A DNA stretch of 64,000 bases from CBDEUK01 sp965250225 (GTDB taxonomy: Bacteria > Pseudomonadota > Gammaproteobacteria > Eutrophobiales > Eutrophobiaceae), in contig CBDFNQ010000038.1 in NCBI GenBank assembly GCA_965250225.1, positions 62,001 to 126,000 of the forward strand, read 5' to 3'. The position numbers and the translations under genes are program-made. Below the pieces are notes generated by a model. It did no database searches and was not told where the DNA came from. It worked only from the letters and a program-made list of their open reading frames with translations. Positions 56,398 through 64,000 of this stretch are shown here, in pieces; position 1 is the first letter of the stretch, and every line of letters starts with the position of its first letter.

Positions 56398-59300
56398 TTA
56401 AAACTCTTCCCATTCATCATCACCTGAGGAAGCAGCTTTTTTTACTGCTGGAGCTCGTGTTGGTGCAGAAGACCTGGCCTGTGGTTTTTCTGAGTCTCTA
56501 TTCCAGGGGCGTTCATCAGCAGAATTATTTATCATGGCAGCTCCATCACCGATATTAAACTCTGAGATTAATTTTTCTAAATTTTGTGATTGCTCGTTCA
56601 ATGACTGACTGGCTGCCGCCGCTTCTTCTACCAATGCTGCATTCTGCTGAGTCATTTCATCCATTTCACTCACTGCTTTATTAATTTGTTCAATGCCAAC
56701 ATATTGTTCTTCACCCGCTGCGGCAATCTCTGCAATGATGTCGCTGACCTTCTTCACAGACAGGACGATCTCGTCCAGATTACTGCCCGATTCGTCTACC
56801 AGTTTTGAACCTTCATCTACTTTTTCAACGCTGTCATTGATCAAGGTCTTGATTTCTTTTGCCGCACCTGCACTTCGTTGAGCAAGGTTACGAACTTCAG
56901 AAGCCACGACTGCAAAACCCCGTCCCTGTTCTCCGGCTCTCGCTGCTTCAACCGCTGCATTCAAGGCAAGTAGATTAGTCTGGAAAGCGATTTCGTCTAT
57001 CACGCCAATAATATCCGCTATCTTTTTGCTTGATGAATTGATCTCACTCATGGCAGTTACCGCATTACTCACAACGGAGCCACCTTTTTCGGCGGTTTCC
57101 CTGGCGCTGTTCGCCAGTTGATTCGCTTGCCTGGCGTTATCGGCATTTTGTTTCACCGTACCAGTCATCTCTTCTATCGTGGCAGCAGTTTCTTCCAGTG
57201 CCGATGCTTGTTGTTCAGTACGAGAACTTAGTTCCGTATTCCCTTGTACCAGTTCCGTTGATGAGGTATCGATACTGCCTGACGAACTGCGTATTTCATT
57301 CACCATATTGAGCAAATTTGTGGAACTGGTATTGACGGCATCCTTCATCACGGCAAACTTGCCATGAAAATCACCATCCATTACCTGGGTCAGGTCACCA
57401 TCAGCCAACGCCTCCATTACCCGTGTTCCTTCATTCACTGGCGTGACAACAGAATCGATTAAAGAATTAATCGAAGTCGCCAGGCTTTCCAGAAATCCTT
57501 CATATTTACTACTATCCAGGCGTTGTTCCAGGTCGCCTTTTCCTGCGGCCTCAATCAAACTATTAATAGCACGCTCTGCTATTTTCTGTTCCGTTATGTC
57601 TTGCCATTCCACCATATTACCAGCGTAGTTTCCGTCCACATCAATAATGGCCGTTGCATTAACACTGAAATCAAGTGGGCCCACATTAATTTCTGCCTTT
57701 GTCGGCAGGCTATTGACATCACTCAGTAATCGACGTTGATGAGCCGGATTTTTATGGAATTGATCGATATTTTGACCCACCAGATTATTCACATCCAGGC
57801 TCGGCCAGATTGTTCGCAAATCGTTTTGACGATTTCGTAACATCTCGACCACCGCTGGATTGGCATAGGTAATATTTAAGTCCACATCACAGATCATTAA
57901 ATTTGTCTGAGCGCCATCTACCGCCGATTGCAGTCGTGCAACCTCGATATTTTTTGCCCGTATCTCCGTCACATCTTCCCATTCCAGGGTATTACCGATG
58001 TAGTTACCTTGTGGGTCCATCTGTGCAGAGACTGTCAGGGCAAATTTTAATTCTCTAATTTCAATGTCTGTTTTATAAGGCAGATTAGAAGGGTCCGCCA
58101 ATAACTTACGTTGATGCTCCGGGTTCTTGTGGAACACATCAATACACGTACCCATGACTCCTGCCACACTAAAGCTCGGACAGACTTCCTTAAATTTGCT
58201 TTCGTATCTCGTCAATAGCCCAACCGTTGCACCATTCACATAGGTGATGATGAAATCACGGTCGATCATGATCATCGGTGACTGACAGCCATCAACGGCC
58301 ACCTGTAAACGTGCTGATGCTATCTGTTGTTCACGTAATTCCGTACCGTCAGTTGCATATTTGACGACCTTGAAAGGATTACCATTCATGTCATAGATCG
58401 GGTTATAACTGGCATTCAACCATATCTCACTACCGTCTTTACCGATGCGACGATATTGACCGGACTGATATTCTCCACTAGCTAATTTTTGCCAGAACTC
58501 TTTATATTCCGCACCCGCAACATACTCCGGATCGACAAACATGCTGTGGTGTTTACCCTTAATCTCTTCCAGGCTATAACCCACAGTATTAAGAAAATTA
58601 TCGTTTGCTGTGATGATGGTACCATCAAGCTCGAATTCAATTGTTGCCTGTACCTTGTCGACTGCAGCCAACTTTCCTGAAAAATCGGCAAATTCCAGTT
58701 TTTGTGCGGTCACATCCGTGGCGTACTTCACTACTTTATAGGGCTTACCATCAGTATCGAAGACCGGATTGTAAGAAGCGTTGATCCAGACTTCCTTACC
58801 GCCTTTACCGATGCGTTTGTATTCTTTCGCTTCGTATTCTCCGCGGTTTAAACTCGCCCAGAATTTTTTATATTCTGCACTCGCCTTGAACGCTTCATCT
58901 GCAAACATGCTGTGATGCTGACCCTGGACTTCTTCCAGTGTATAGCCCAGCGCATTTAGAAAATTGTCATTGGCTGTGATGATGGTGCCATCCATATTGA
59001 ACTCAATCACCGCCTGTACTTTATCAATAGCATTTAATAAACCGGACTGCTCCTGAATTTTCTGTTTCAGTGCTTCCATATCGTTTGTCTCAGCATTCAT
59101 CTCTAGTACCTCTACATTTTTAGTTTCTGATTTATCCGTTTTTGAATCTTTCATTTCGTTTACATCGTTTTCTTCATTCAAACTGTTTACATCTGACCCT
59201 TCATATGCTTCAAGCATGATGCCTGCCACTGTATTTAATGCATCACTCCAGGCCTCATGTACTTCGTCTGTCCAGGCATCACCAGCGAATTCCGCCATAA

Positions 59301-60060
59301 CATCCAAAAGTACTGCTGCGACCGCACCGTAGTGCTCGGCCACTGCGCCATACTTCTGATGGTTCTTTCCGAGGTTCGTCAGGGCGGGACCTAATACATC
59401 GGGCTTTCGCAGATTATTAATAACCAGCACCAGTGCCGACAGGAGTTTCTTCTCCTGCTCCTTCTGATCGGTATTCTTAAACAGGGGTTTAACACCCGGA
59501 TGACGTTCGAATAACACCTCATAAAAGCGAGCAACCAATGCTTCGCCCTGTGGTGCCAGGGAATTGAAAGTGTCTTCCAAAAGACTAATTTTCAGACCCG
59601 GTTCTTCTGTATTCGTTTCTTGATTCATCGATTCATCCTCTGGTTCTTCATAAGCATCAAGCATTATTTTCGCTACCGTGCTCAATGCATTACTCCATGC
59701 CTCATGAACTTCATCAGTCCAGGTATCACCAGCAAATTCCTGCATGACAGATAATAATGTCTCTGCAACTGCCGGGTAATGTTCTGCTGTCGCACCATAG
59801 ATTTTATGTTTGCGGCCTAATTCACCCAGTGCTTTTGCCAATATTTCTGGCCTTTTTAAACTGTTAATAACCATATTTAATCCGGCAGCTAGCTTTTTTT
59901 GCTGTTGTTTAGGATCAACATCTTTAAACAATGGTTTTACATCAGGATATTTGGCAAACAACTCTTCATAAAAACGTTTCACTAATTCATCCAGGCTAGA
60001 CGATAATGATGCAAACGTTGTTTGAAGAAGTTCTACATTTAATTCCGTTTCCTGGTTCAT
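56398..60060 (-). CDS. Soluble chemoreceptor with two globin domains and four PAS domains
   Basis: 1220 residues, no membrane helix. Globin 1 (about 8-138) and globin 2 (about 157-287) resemble Vitreoscilla haemoglobin, with Tyr B10 (Y31, Y180) in FYEELFAKYP and FYEVLFERHP, and proximal His (H85, H234) in RKHKIYG and KNHQKYG. Four PAS domains follow in two similar pairs (IEFNMDGTIITANDNFL / IEFELDGTIITANDNFL, then two with FHKNPEHQRKLL / FHKNPAHQRRLL). A HAMP-like segment and a standard MCP hairpin (QTNLLALNAAVEAARAGEQG) end in the CheR-docking type peptide EWEEF. It probably senses O2, NO or redox state in the cytoplasm. Confidence 0.92.
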   Translation of the reverse strand: MNQETELNVELLQTTFASLSSSLDELVKRFYEELFAKYPDVKPLFKDVDPKQQQKKLAAGLNMVINSLKRPEILAKALGELGRKHKIYGATAEHYPAVAETLLSVMQEFAGDTWTDEVHEAWSNALSTVAKIMLDAYEEPEDESMNQETNTEEPGLKISLLEDTFNSLAPQGEALVARFYEVLFERHPGVKPLFKNTDQKEQEKKLLSALVLVINNLRKPDVLGPALTNLGKNHQKYGAVAEHYGAVAAVLLDVMAEFAGDAWTDEVHEAWSDALNTVAGIMLEAYEGSDVNSLNEENDVNEMKDSKTDKSETKNVEVLEMNAETNDMEALKQKIQEQSGLLNAIDKVQAVIEFNMDGTIITANDNFLNALGYTLEEVQGQHHSMFADEAFKASAEYKKFWASLNRGEYEAKEYKRIGKGGKEVWINASYNPVFDTDGKPYKVVKYATDVTAQKLEFADFSGKLAAVDKVQATIEFELDGTIITANDNFLNTVGYSLEEIKGKHHSMFVDPEYVAGAEYKEFWQKLASGEYQSGQYRRIGKDGSEIWLNASYNPIYDMNGNPFKVVKYATDGTELREQQIASARLQVAVDGCQSPMIMIDRDFIITYVNGATVGLLTRYESKFKEVCPSFSVAGVMGTCIDVFHKNPEHQRKLLADPSNLPYKTDIEIRELKFALTVSAQMDPQGNYIGNTLEWEDVTEIRAKNIEVARLQSAVDGAQTNLMICDVDLNITYANPAVVEMLRNRQNDLRTIWPSLDVNNLVGQNIDQFHKNPAHQRRLLSDVNSLPTKAEINVGPLDFSVNATAIIDVDGNYAGNMVEWQDITEQKIAERAINSLIEAAGKGDLEQRLDSSKYEGFLESLATSINSLIDSVVTPVNEGTRVMEALADGDLTQVMDGDFHGKFAVMKDAVNTSSTNLLNMVNEIRSSSGSIDTSSTELVQGNTELSSRTEQQASALEETAATIEEMTGTVKQNADNARQANQLANSARETAEKGGSVVSNAVTAMSEINSSSKKIADIIGVIDEIAFQTNLLALNAAVEAARAGEQGRGFAVVASEVRNLAQRSAGAAKEIKTLINDSVEKVDEGSKLVDESGSNLDEIVLSVKKVSDIIAEIAAAGEEQYVGIEQINKAVSEMDEMTQQNAALVEEAAAASQSLNEQSQNLEKLISEFNIGDGAAMINNSADERPWNRDSEKPQARSSAPTRAPAVKKAASSGDDEWEEF

Positions 60061-60096
60061 AATTAATCTACCTGTTATAAATTTTATATAAAATAA

Positions 60097-60621
60097 CTAA
60101 TGTTCAAGCTGCGAATCACCAACCATATCAATATCAATCAAATGATCGACATCAAGCAAGATCAACATCTTTTCATCAATGGTGGCTAATCCTTTAATAA
60201 ACTGTGTATCAATTGAACTGCCAAACTCAGGGGATGCTTTCAATTGTTCTGGAGTCAGGTTGTATACTTCTGAAACAGCATCGACAACAAAACCCATGGT
60301 TCTTTCACCTTTTCCCGAATGTACATTCAAAACAATCACAACGGTCATATTGTTATACTCGATCCTGGTTAGAGAAAACCGTGTGCGTAGATCAATAATC
60401 GGCACGATGGTGCCTCGCAGATTTATCACGCCTTGTACATATTCTGGAGTATTCGGTATTTCTGTAGCGGGTTCCCAACCTTTTATCTCTTGTACGCGCA
60501 GAATATCAACGCCATATTCTTCATCCGCTAAAATAAATGTGAGAAACTGATCGGTGTCTTTTTCATTATGATCTTCGACACCTATGTCATTCTGAATTTC
60601 CTGATTTGTTTCAGTTGTCAT
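60097..60621 (-). CDS. cheW: Chemotaxis coupling protein CheW
   Basis: 174 residues with a CheW/SH3-like fold: FILADEEYGVDILRVQEIKG, VQGVINLRGTIVPIIDLR and MGFVVDAVSEVY. A charged 25-residue N-terminal extension precedes it. It bridges receptors to CheA, whose gene ends 9 bp upstream. Confidence 0.95.
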   Translation of the reverse strand: MTTETNQEIQNDIGVEDHNEKDTDQFLTFILADEEYGVDILRVQEIKGWEPATEIPNTPEYVQGVINLRGTIVPIIDLRTRFSLTRIEYNNMTVVIVLNVHSGKGERTMGFVVDAVSEVYNLTPEQLKASPEFGSSIDTQFIKGLATIDEKMLILLDVDHLIDIDMVGDSQLEH

Positions 60622-60630
60622 TGTGATTCC

Positions 60631-62748
60631 TTATGCTGCTTCGGAATTAACCGGCAGCGAATGTGGTTTTGATTTCGTATCAGAGAGTATTGGTAATTGT
60701 AGAGTGCTAGACATGTCCAAAATCAACGCCACTGTTCCATTGCCTAAGATGGTTGCTCCAGAAACACCATCAACGCGTTGATAATTTGTTTCAAGACTTT
60801 TAATAACAACTTGTTGCTGCCCAAGTAAATCATCAACAAATATGGCAGCCTTCTGTCCATCCGCTTCAACAACCACCAATAAACCATCTGTTAATTTATT
60901 GTGTTTTGCTTCAACATCAAACACTTCATGTAAACGAACAATTGGGATATATTCATCCCGTAATCGATAGACATCACCTTTGCCTGGTAAACTGTTTATG
61001 TTATTTCCCTCTGCCTGTAAGGATTCAACGATAGAAACCAGAGGGATGATATAGGTCTGCTCACCAACCTGGACAAGTTGTCCATCCAGTATGGCTAATG
61101 TTAGTGGCAAACGAATACGGAAAGTTGAACCAACGCCTTCTTTGGATTTAATCTCTACCACACCACCCAGGTCTTTGATGTTTCTCCGTACAACGTCCAT
61201 CCCTACACCACGGCCTGATACATCACTGACTTCCTGTGCTGTTGAAAAAGCAGGCATGAAAATTAATTCATTGATTTTATCATCTGGCAGAATTTCATTT
61301 TCACCAACGATCCCTTTTTCACGTGCCTTGGCAAGAATACGTTCCTTATTCAGACCAGCACCATCATCAATGATCTCGATGACGATGTTGCCGCCCTCAT
61401 GAAAAGCATTCAAATGTATGACACCCGTTTCTGGTTTTCCGGCCTTGACCCTGTCTTCCGGCATTTCGATGCCGTGATCCAACGAGTTGCGAACCAGATG
61501 AACCATTGGGTCGCCAATTTTTTCCATGACTGTTTTATCCAGCTCGGTTTGTTCACCAGATATTTTAAGTTCGATCTTTTTATTCAGTGTATTACTCAGA
61601 TCCCTGACCAGACGTGGAAAACGATTAAACGAAAAGCTGATTGGCAACATTCGTATCTGCAATACATTTTCCTGTATTTCACGTGTATTACGTTCAAGTA
61701 AATCCAGACCATCCTTTAATCTTTCAATATCAGCCTGGTCGAATGTTTCTTCTGCACCAAACTGACTCAACATGGATTGAGTGATAACCAGCTCACCTAC
61801 CATATTGATTAATGTATCTATCTTTTCAATACCCACTCGAATAGATGTGCTTTCTGAATTCGAACGACGTTCTTTCGCTACTCGTCGGTCAGTACCTGAA
61901 CGTTGTTCATTTTTTGCAACTTCAGCAACAGGCTGTGTGATTTCTGATGCTTTGATATCATTTTTTTCATCCAATTGTAAATCACTTTTCTCTTTCATAG
62001 ATGTAGCATCAGAGACAGCATTTTCATCGAGCATTTTTTTCAATTCCAGATCACAGTCACCCTCCACCCAATCAAATATTTCTGTGATTTTCTCTTCTTC
62101 TATATTTCCCTTCACCGTAATATCCCAGGATAAAAAAGATGATTCATAATCCAAAGTATCAAAGCCAGGTAATTTTGAGTCATCCACAATGACTTCGATC
62201 TCACCAAGTCCTGATAATTCTGTGATTAATCTTAAGGGGTCATTTCCAGTGAGAAACATATTTTCATGTGGGATAAAACGGATAGACCATTGCTTGATTA
62301 TTTCTTGCCTTTCAGAATCAACATCAGCAACATTTTCATCAATTGTTACATCAGAAGCCTCTTCAGCAAGCAGGGTTTCAAGTGCCGTTTGTAATTCATT
62401 AATATCTGCCGTATCCAACTCTGCCTCATCACGTGTTGCTGAAAGCATATTTCTCAGGCAATCGACAGATTGCAATAACAAATCAACGGATTTCTGACAA
62501 ACATTGCGCTGACCTGCACGCATCTCATCCAACAAAGTTTCCAGGACATGAGTAAAACTGGCAATTGCAGTAAAACCAAAAGTGCCACTACCACCTTTGA
62601 TAGAATGTGCTGCTCTAAAGATCGTGTTTATGGTCTCGACATCTGGCTCTCCGATATTGAGATCCAGTAAACCAGCTTCCATATCATCCAGGCCTTCAAA
62701 ACTTTCTTCAAAAAAGACCTCATGAAATTGTGACATATCAACCGACAT
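60631..62748 (-). CDS. cheA: Chemotaxis histidine kinase CheA
   Basis: 705 residues from ATG 62748 (AGGA about 10 bases upstream; a TTG at 62766 would add six residues). The Hpt domain has H48 in FRAAHSIKGGSGTFGF, the same number as E. coli. A P2-like region, dimerisation helices, HATPase (LVRNSLDHGIE, DDGAGLN, GRGVGMDVVRRNIKDLGG) and the C-terminal CheW-like P5 follow. It phosphorylates CheY, CheB and perhaps the HsbR-like protein. It lies between cheY and cheW. Confidence 0.96.
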   Translation of the reverse strand: MSVDMSQFHEVFFEESFEGLDDMEAGLLDLNIGEPDVETINTIFRAAHSIKGGSGTFGFTAIASFTHVLETLLDEMRAGQRNVCQKSVDLLLQSVDCLRNMLSATRDEAELDTADINELQTALETLLAEEASDVTIDENVADVDSERQEIIKQWSIRFIPHENMFLTGNDPLRLITELSGLGEIEVIVDDSKLPGFDTLDYESSFLSWDITVKGNIEEEKITEIFDWVEGDCDLELKKMLDENAVSDATSMKEKSDLQLDEKNDIKASEITQPVAEVAKNEQRSGTDRRVAKERRSNSESTSIRVGIEKIDTLINMVGELVITQSMLSQFGAEETFDQADIERLKDGLDLLERNTREIQENVLQIRMLPISFSFNRFPRLVRDLSNTLNKKIELKISGEQTELDKTVMEKIGDPMVHLVRNSLDHGIEMPEDRVKAGKPETGVIHLNAFHEGGNIVIEIIDDGAGLNKERILAKAREKGIVGENEILPDDKINELIFMPAFSTAQEVSDVSGRGVGMDVVRRNIKDLGGVVEIKSKEGVGSTFRIRLPLTLAILDGQLVQVGEQTYIIPLVSIVESLQAEGNNINSLPGKGDVYRLRDEYIPIVRLHEVFDVEAKHNKLTDGLLVVVEADGQKAAIFVDDLLGQQQVVIKSLETNYQRVDGVSGATILGNGTVALILDMSSTLQLPILSDTKSKPHSLPVNSEAA

Positions 62749-62816
62749 AGTTAGTTTTTCCTGCAAGCGTTATGTAATCTGTATTCATTGATGTTGATTA
62801 TTAATTTTGGAGGTGC

Positions 62817-63179
62817 TCAACCAATGACTTTTTTTATTGTATTTATTAACTGATCGGGGTTAAACGGTTTTACCAGCCAGCCAGTAGCACCGGCTGCTTT
62901 ACCTTCAGATTTTTTGTCGCCCGCTGTTTCAGTGGTTAACATCAACATAGGGATATGCTTGTAGTTGGGTAGTTTCCTCAGTTCCTTGATCAAGGTAATG
63001 CCGTCCATTATTGGCATGTTCACATCAGTTAAAACAATATCAGGAGTTGCAGATTGCGCCTTATTCAGGGCATCTTGCCCATCGACGGCCTCGATCACAT
63101 TATAACCGGCCCCTTTCAGTGTAAAACTCACCATTTGTCTCATTGATGCCGAATCATCAACAGCTAATACAGTTGCCAT
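62817..63179 (-). CDS. cheY: Chemotaxis response regulator CheY
   Basis: 120 residues, a single REC domain. D52 in LTDVNMPIMDG, acidic pocket VDDS, conserved Thr in MLTTET and Lys in WLVKPF. It is the first gene of the che operon, with GGAGTATAACAA before ATG 63179. It presumably controls the flagellar motor or another output. Confidence 0.94.
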   Translation of the reverse strand: MATVLAVDDSASMRQMVSFTLKGAGYNVIEAVDGQDALNKAQSATPDIVLTDVNMPIMDGITLIKELRKLPNYKHIPMLMLTTETAGDKKSEGKAAGATGWLVKPFNPDQLINTIKKVIG

Positions 63180-63557
63180 TTGTTATACTCCGATTGTTCA
63201 ATCTTGATAGGTAAACTAATACATCGGCAGAAGAACGATTTACCTTTAAAGTTTATTACTGATTTTATGGTTCAATAGCTCCACCCACTATTCAAAGCCA
63301 TTGCTACCATTGTATTTATTGCTCTCTCGGCCAGACCCAGGACAACGCATGAACTATACCAATTGTTCATCAGCTTGTTGGTGGCTTGTAAGTCATTGTA
63401 TTTAATATATTTATTATTTTCAGATGATGGGTGTTTGGAAAACACGGGATAAATTATTGCCAGGGTAAAGCGGCAATTTCGTCCTAATATTGCATGGGAA
63501 GCCACCCGGTTTTCTAGCTGTGAAAGACTCAATCGAATGTGTGTATAATGCTCGCCC
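63180..63557. promoter_or_regulatory. Region upstream of cheY and of the SCO1-like gene
   Basis: 378 bp between divergent genes, so both promoters should lie here. The only near-consensus element is TATAAT at 63544-63549 (plus strand), preceded by a weak GTGAAA about 17-18 bases upstream. A minus-strand frame of 99 residues covers part of the region. Confidence 0.45.
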
Positions 63558-63571
63558 ATGAAAAACCCCAT
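63272..63571 (-). CDS. Doubtful 99-residue hypothetical protein
   Basis: Open frame with internal ATG at 63559 (MGEHYTHIRLSLSQLENRVA). No family or ribosome site recognised; the start would overlap the SCO1 start on the other strand. Codon content looks plausible, so it is recorded at low confidence. Confidence 0.22.
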   Translation of the reverse strand: MGFFMGEHYTHIRLSLSQLENRVASHAILGRNCRFTLAIIYPVFSKHPSSENNKYIKYNDLQATNKLMNNWYSSCVVLGLAERAINTMVAMALNSGWSY

Positions 63572-64000
63572 TATGAAAACCTTGATAATTGTCCTGTTGC
63601 TAACCGCTTTTGGTGCTGGCCTGGGTATGTATTCTTCAAGCTATTACACAAGCAAGATAAACGCTGTGCCAGAAATCCAGGGCTTGATGTGGCCAAACCC
63701 GAAACAATTAAGGCCATTCGCCAGCATTAACCAGAGTGGTGATGTCTTTGGACTTGATAATTTGCAAGGCAAATGGTCGTTTATCTTTTTTGGCTACACC
63801 CATTGTCCGGATGTATGTCCGATCACTCTGAGCTTGCTGGATGATGTTCATAAAAAAATGCAAGATAAGGGCATTAATGAAGACATACAGATTATTTTCA
63901 TGACGGTCGATCCTGAACGAGATACGACAGAACTACTGAAAGACTATATTGAATACTTTAATACAGAATTTATTGCCCTTGGTGGCACCAAAGAGCAAGT
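63558..64000 (+). CDS. SCO1/SenC family copper-binding thioredoxin-like protein (3' end outside window)
   Basis: An N-terminal membrane anchor (TLIIVLLLTAFGAGLGMYSS) is followed by the thioredoxin-like domain with the copper ligands in FFGYTHCPDVCPITLS (CxxxC). VDPERDTTELLKDYIEYF is also typical. SCO proteins deliver copper to, or reduce, the CuA site of cytochrome oxidase. ATG 63558 lies only 8 bases after a TATAAT box; ATG 63573 is an alternative start. The distal His ligand lies beyond the window. Confidence 0.92.
   Translation, partial: MKNPIMKTLIIVLLLTAFGAGLGMYSSSYYTSKINAVPEIQGLMWPNPKQLRPFASINQSGDVFGLDNLQGKWSFIFFGYTHCPDVCPITLSLLDDVHKKMQDKGINEDIQIIFMTVDPERDTTELLKDYIEYFNTEFIALGGTKEQ

Overview
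This is a chromosomal segment of a moderately AT-rich Gram-negative bacterium, most likely a gammaproteobacterium. It carries type II secretion pseudopilins, a hopanoid cluster, an Mrp-like plus NhaD cation antiport cluster and a che operon with an HsbR/HsbA-like partner switch. The hopanoid cluster uses one squalene synthase and a class III aminotransferase. Such a set fits marine, halotolerant, methanotroph-like or sulphur-oxidiser-like lineages, but I cannot name the genus from the sequence.

Layout. 1-2679: a Tat-exported DUF1501 protein (cut by the window edge) and a secreted DUF1800 protein. 3174-9210: gspF convergent with gspG-H-I-J-K-L-M. 9398-9474: tRNA-Pro(CGG). About 9475-32391: an accessory island that starts directly behind the tRNA 3' end. 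32901-40804: hopanoid genes (aminotransferase, squalene synthase, squalene-hopene cyclase, hpnG, hpnN). 41268-48069: complex I/Mrp-like antiporter subunits and nhaD. 48249-63179: a chemotaxis/partner-switching operon (RsbU-type phosphatase, STAS, MCP, CheB, CheD, CheR, CheZ-like, STAS, ParA, globin-MCP, CheW, CheA, CheY). 63558-64000: start of a SCO1/SenC gene.

The island is the unusual part. It begins with a RAYT transposase inserted at the remnant of another RAYT. It continues with three tandem units, the first truncated. Each unit is built from a structured non-coding region of about 600 bp, a tyrosine recombinase, a CHC2-Toprim-P-loop primase/helicase-like protein, a divergent XRE regulator and, in two units, a 95-residue protein of unknown function. 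Between successive units lie RHS C-terminal 'tips', each coupled to a small AT-rich gene in the position of an immunity gene. A further variable slot holds a HigBA-like toxin-antitoxin pair in one unit and an unrecognised gene in another. At the right end stands the parental RHS/YD-repeat gene, itself split into two translationally coupled ORFs. I infer that a recombinase/primase element accompanies, and may drive, the stacking of displaced RHS toxin tips. Perfectly identical tracts between copies point to recent duplication or gene conversion.

How the rest fits together: hopanoids, an Na+/H+ antiport system and NhaD all bear on membrane and ion homeostasis. The soluble double-globin/four-PAS receptor probably feeds oxygen or redox signals to CheA-CheY. 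The RsbU-like/STAS pair probably links this array to a sigma/anti-sigma or c-di-GMP partner switch. All functions are inferred from sequence motifs read by eye; no database search was run.
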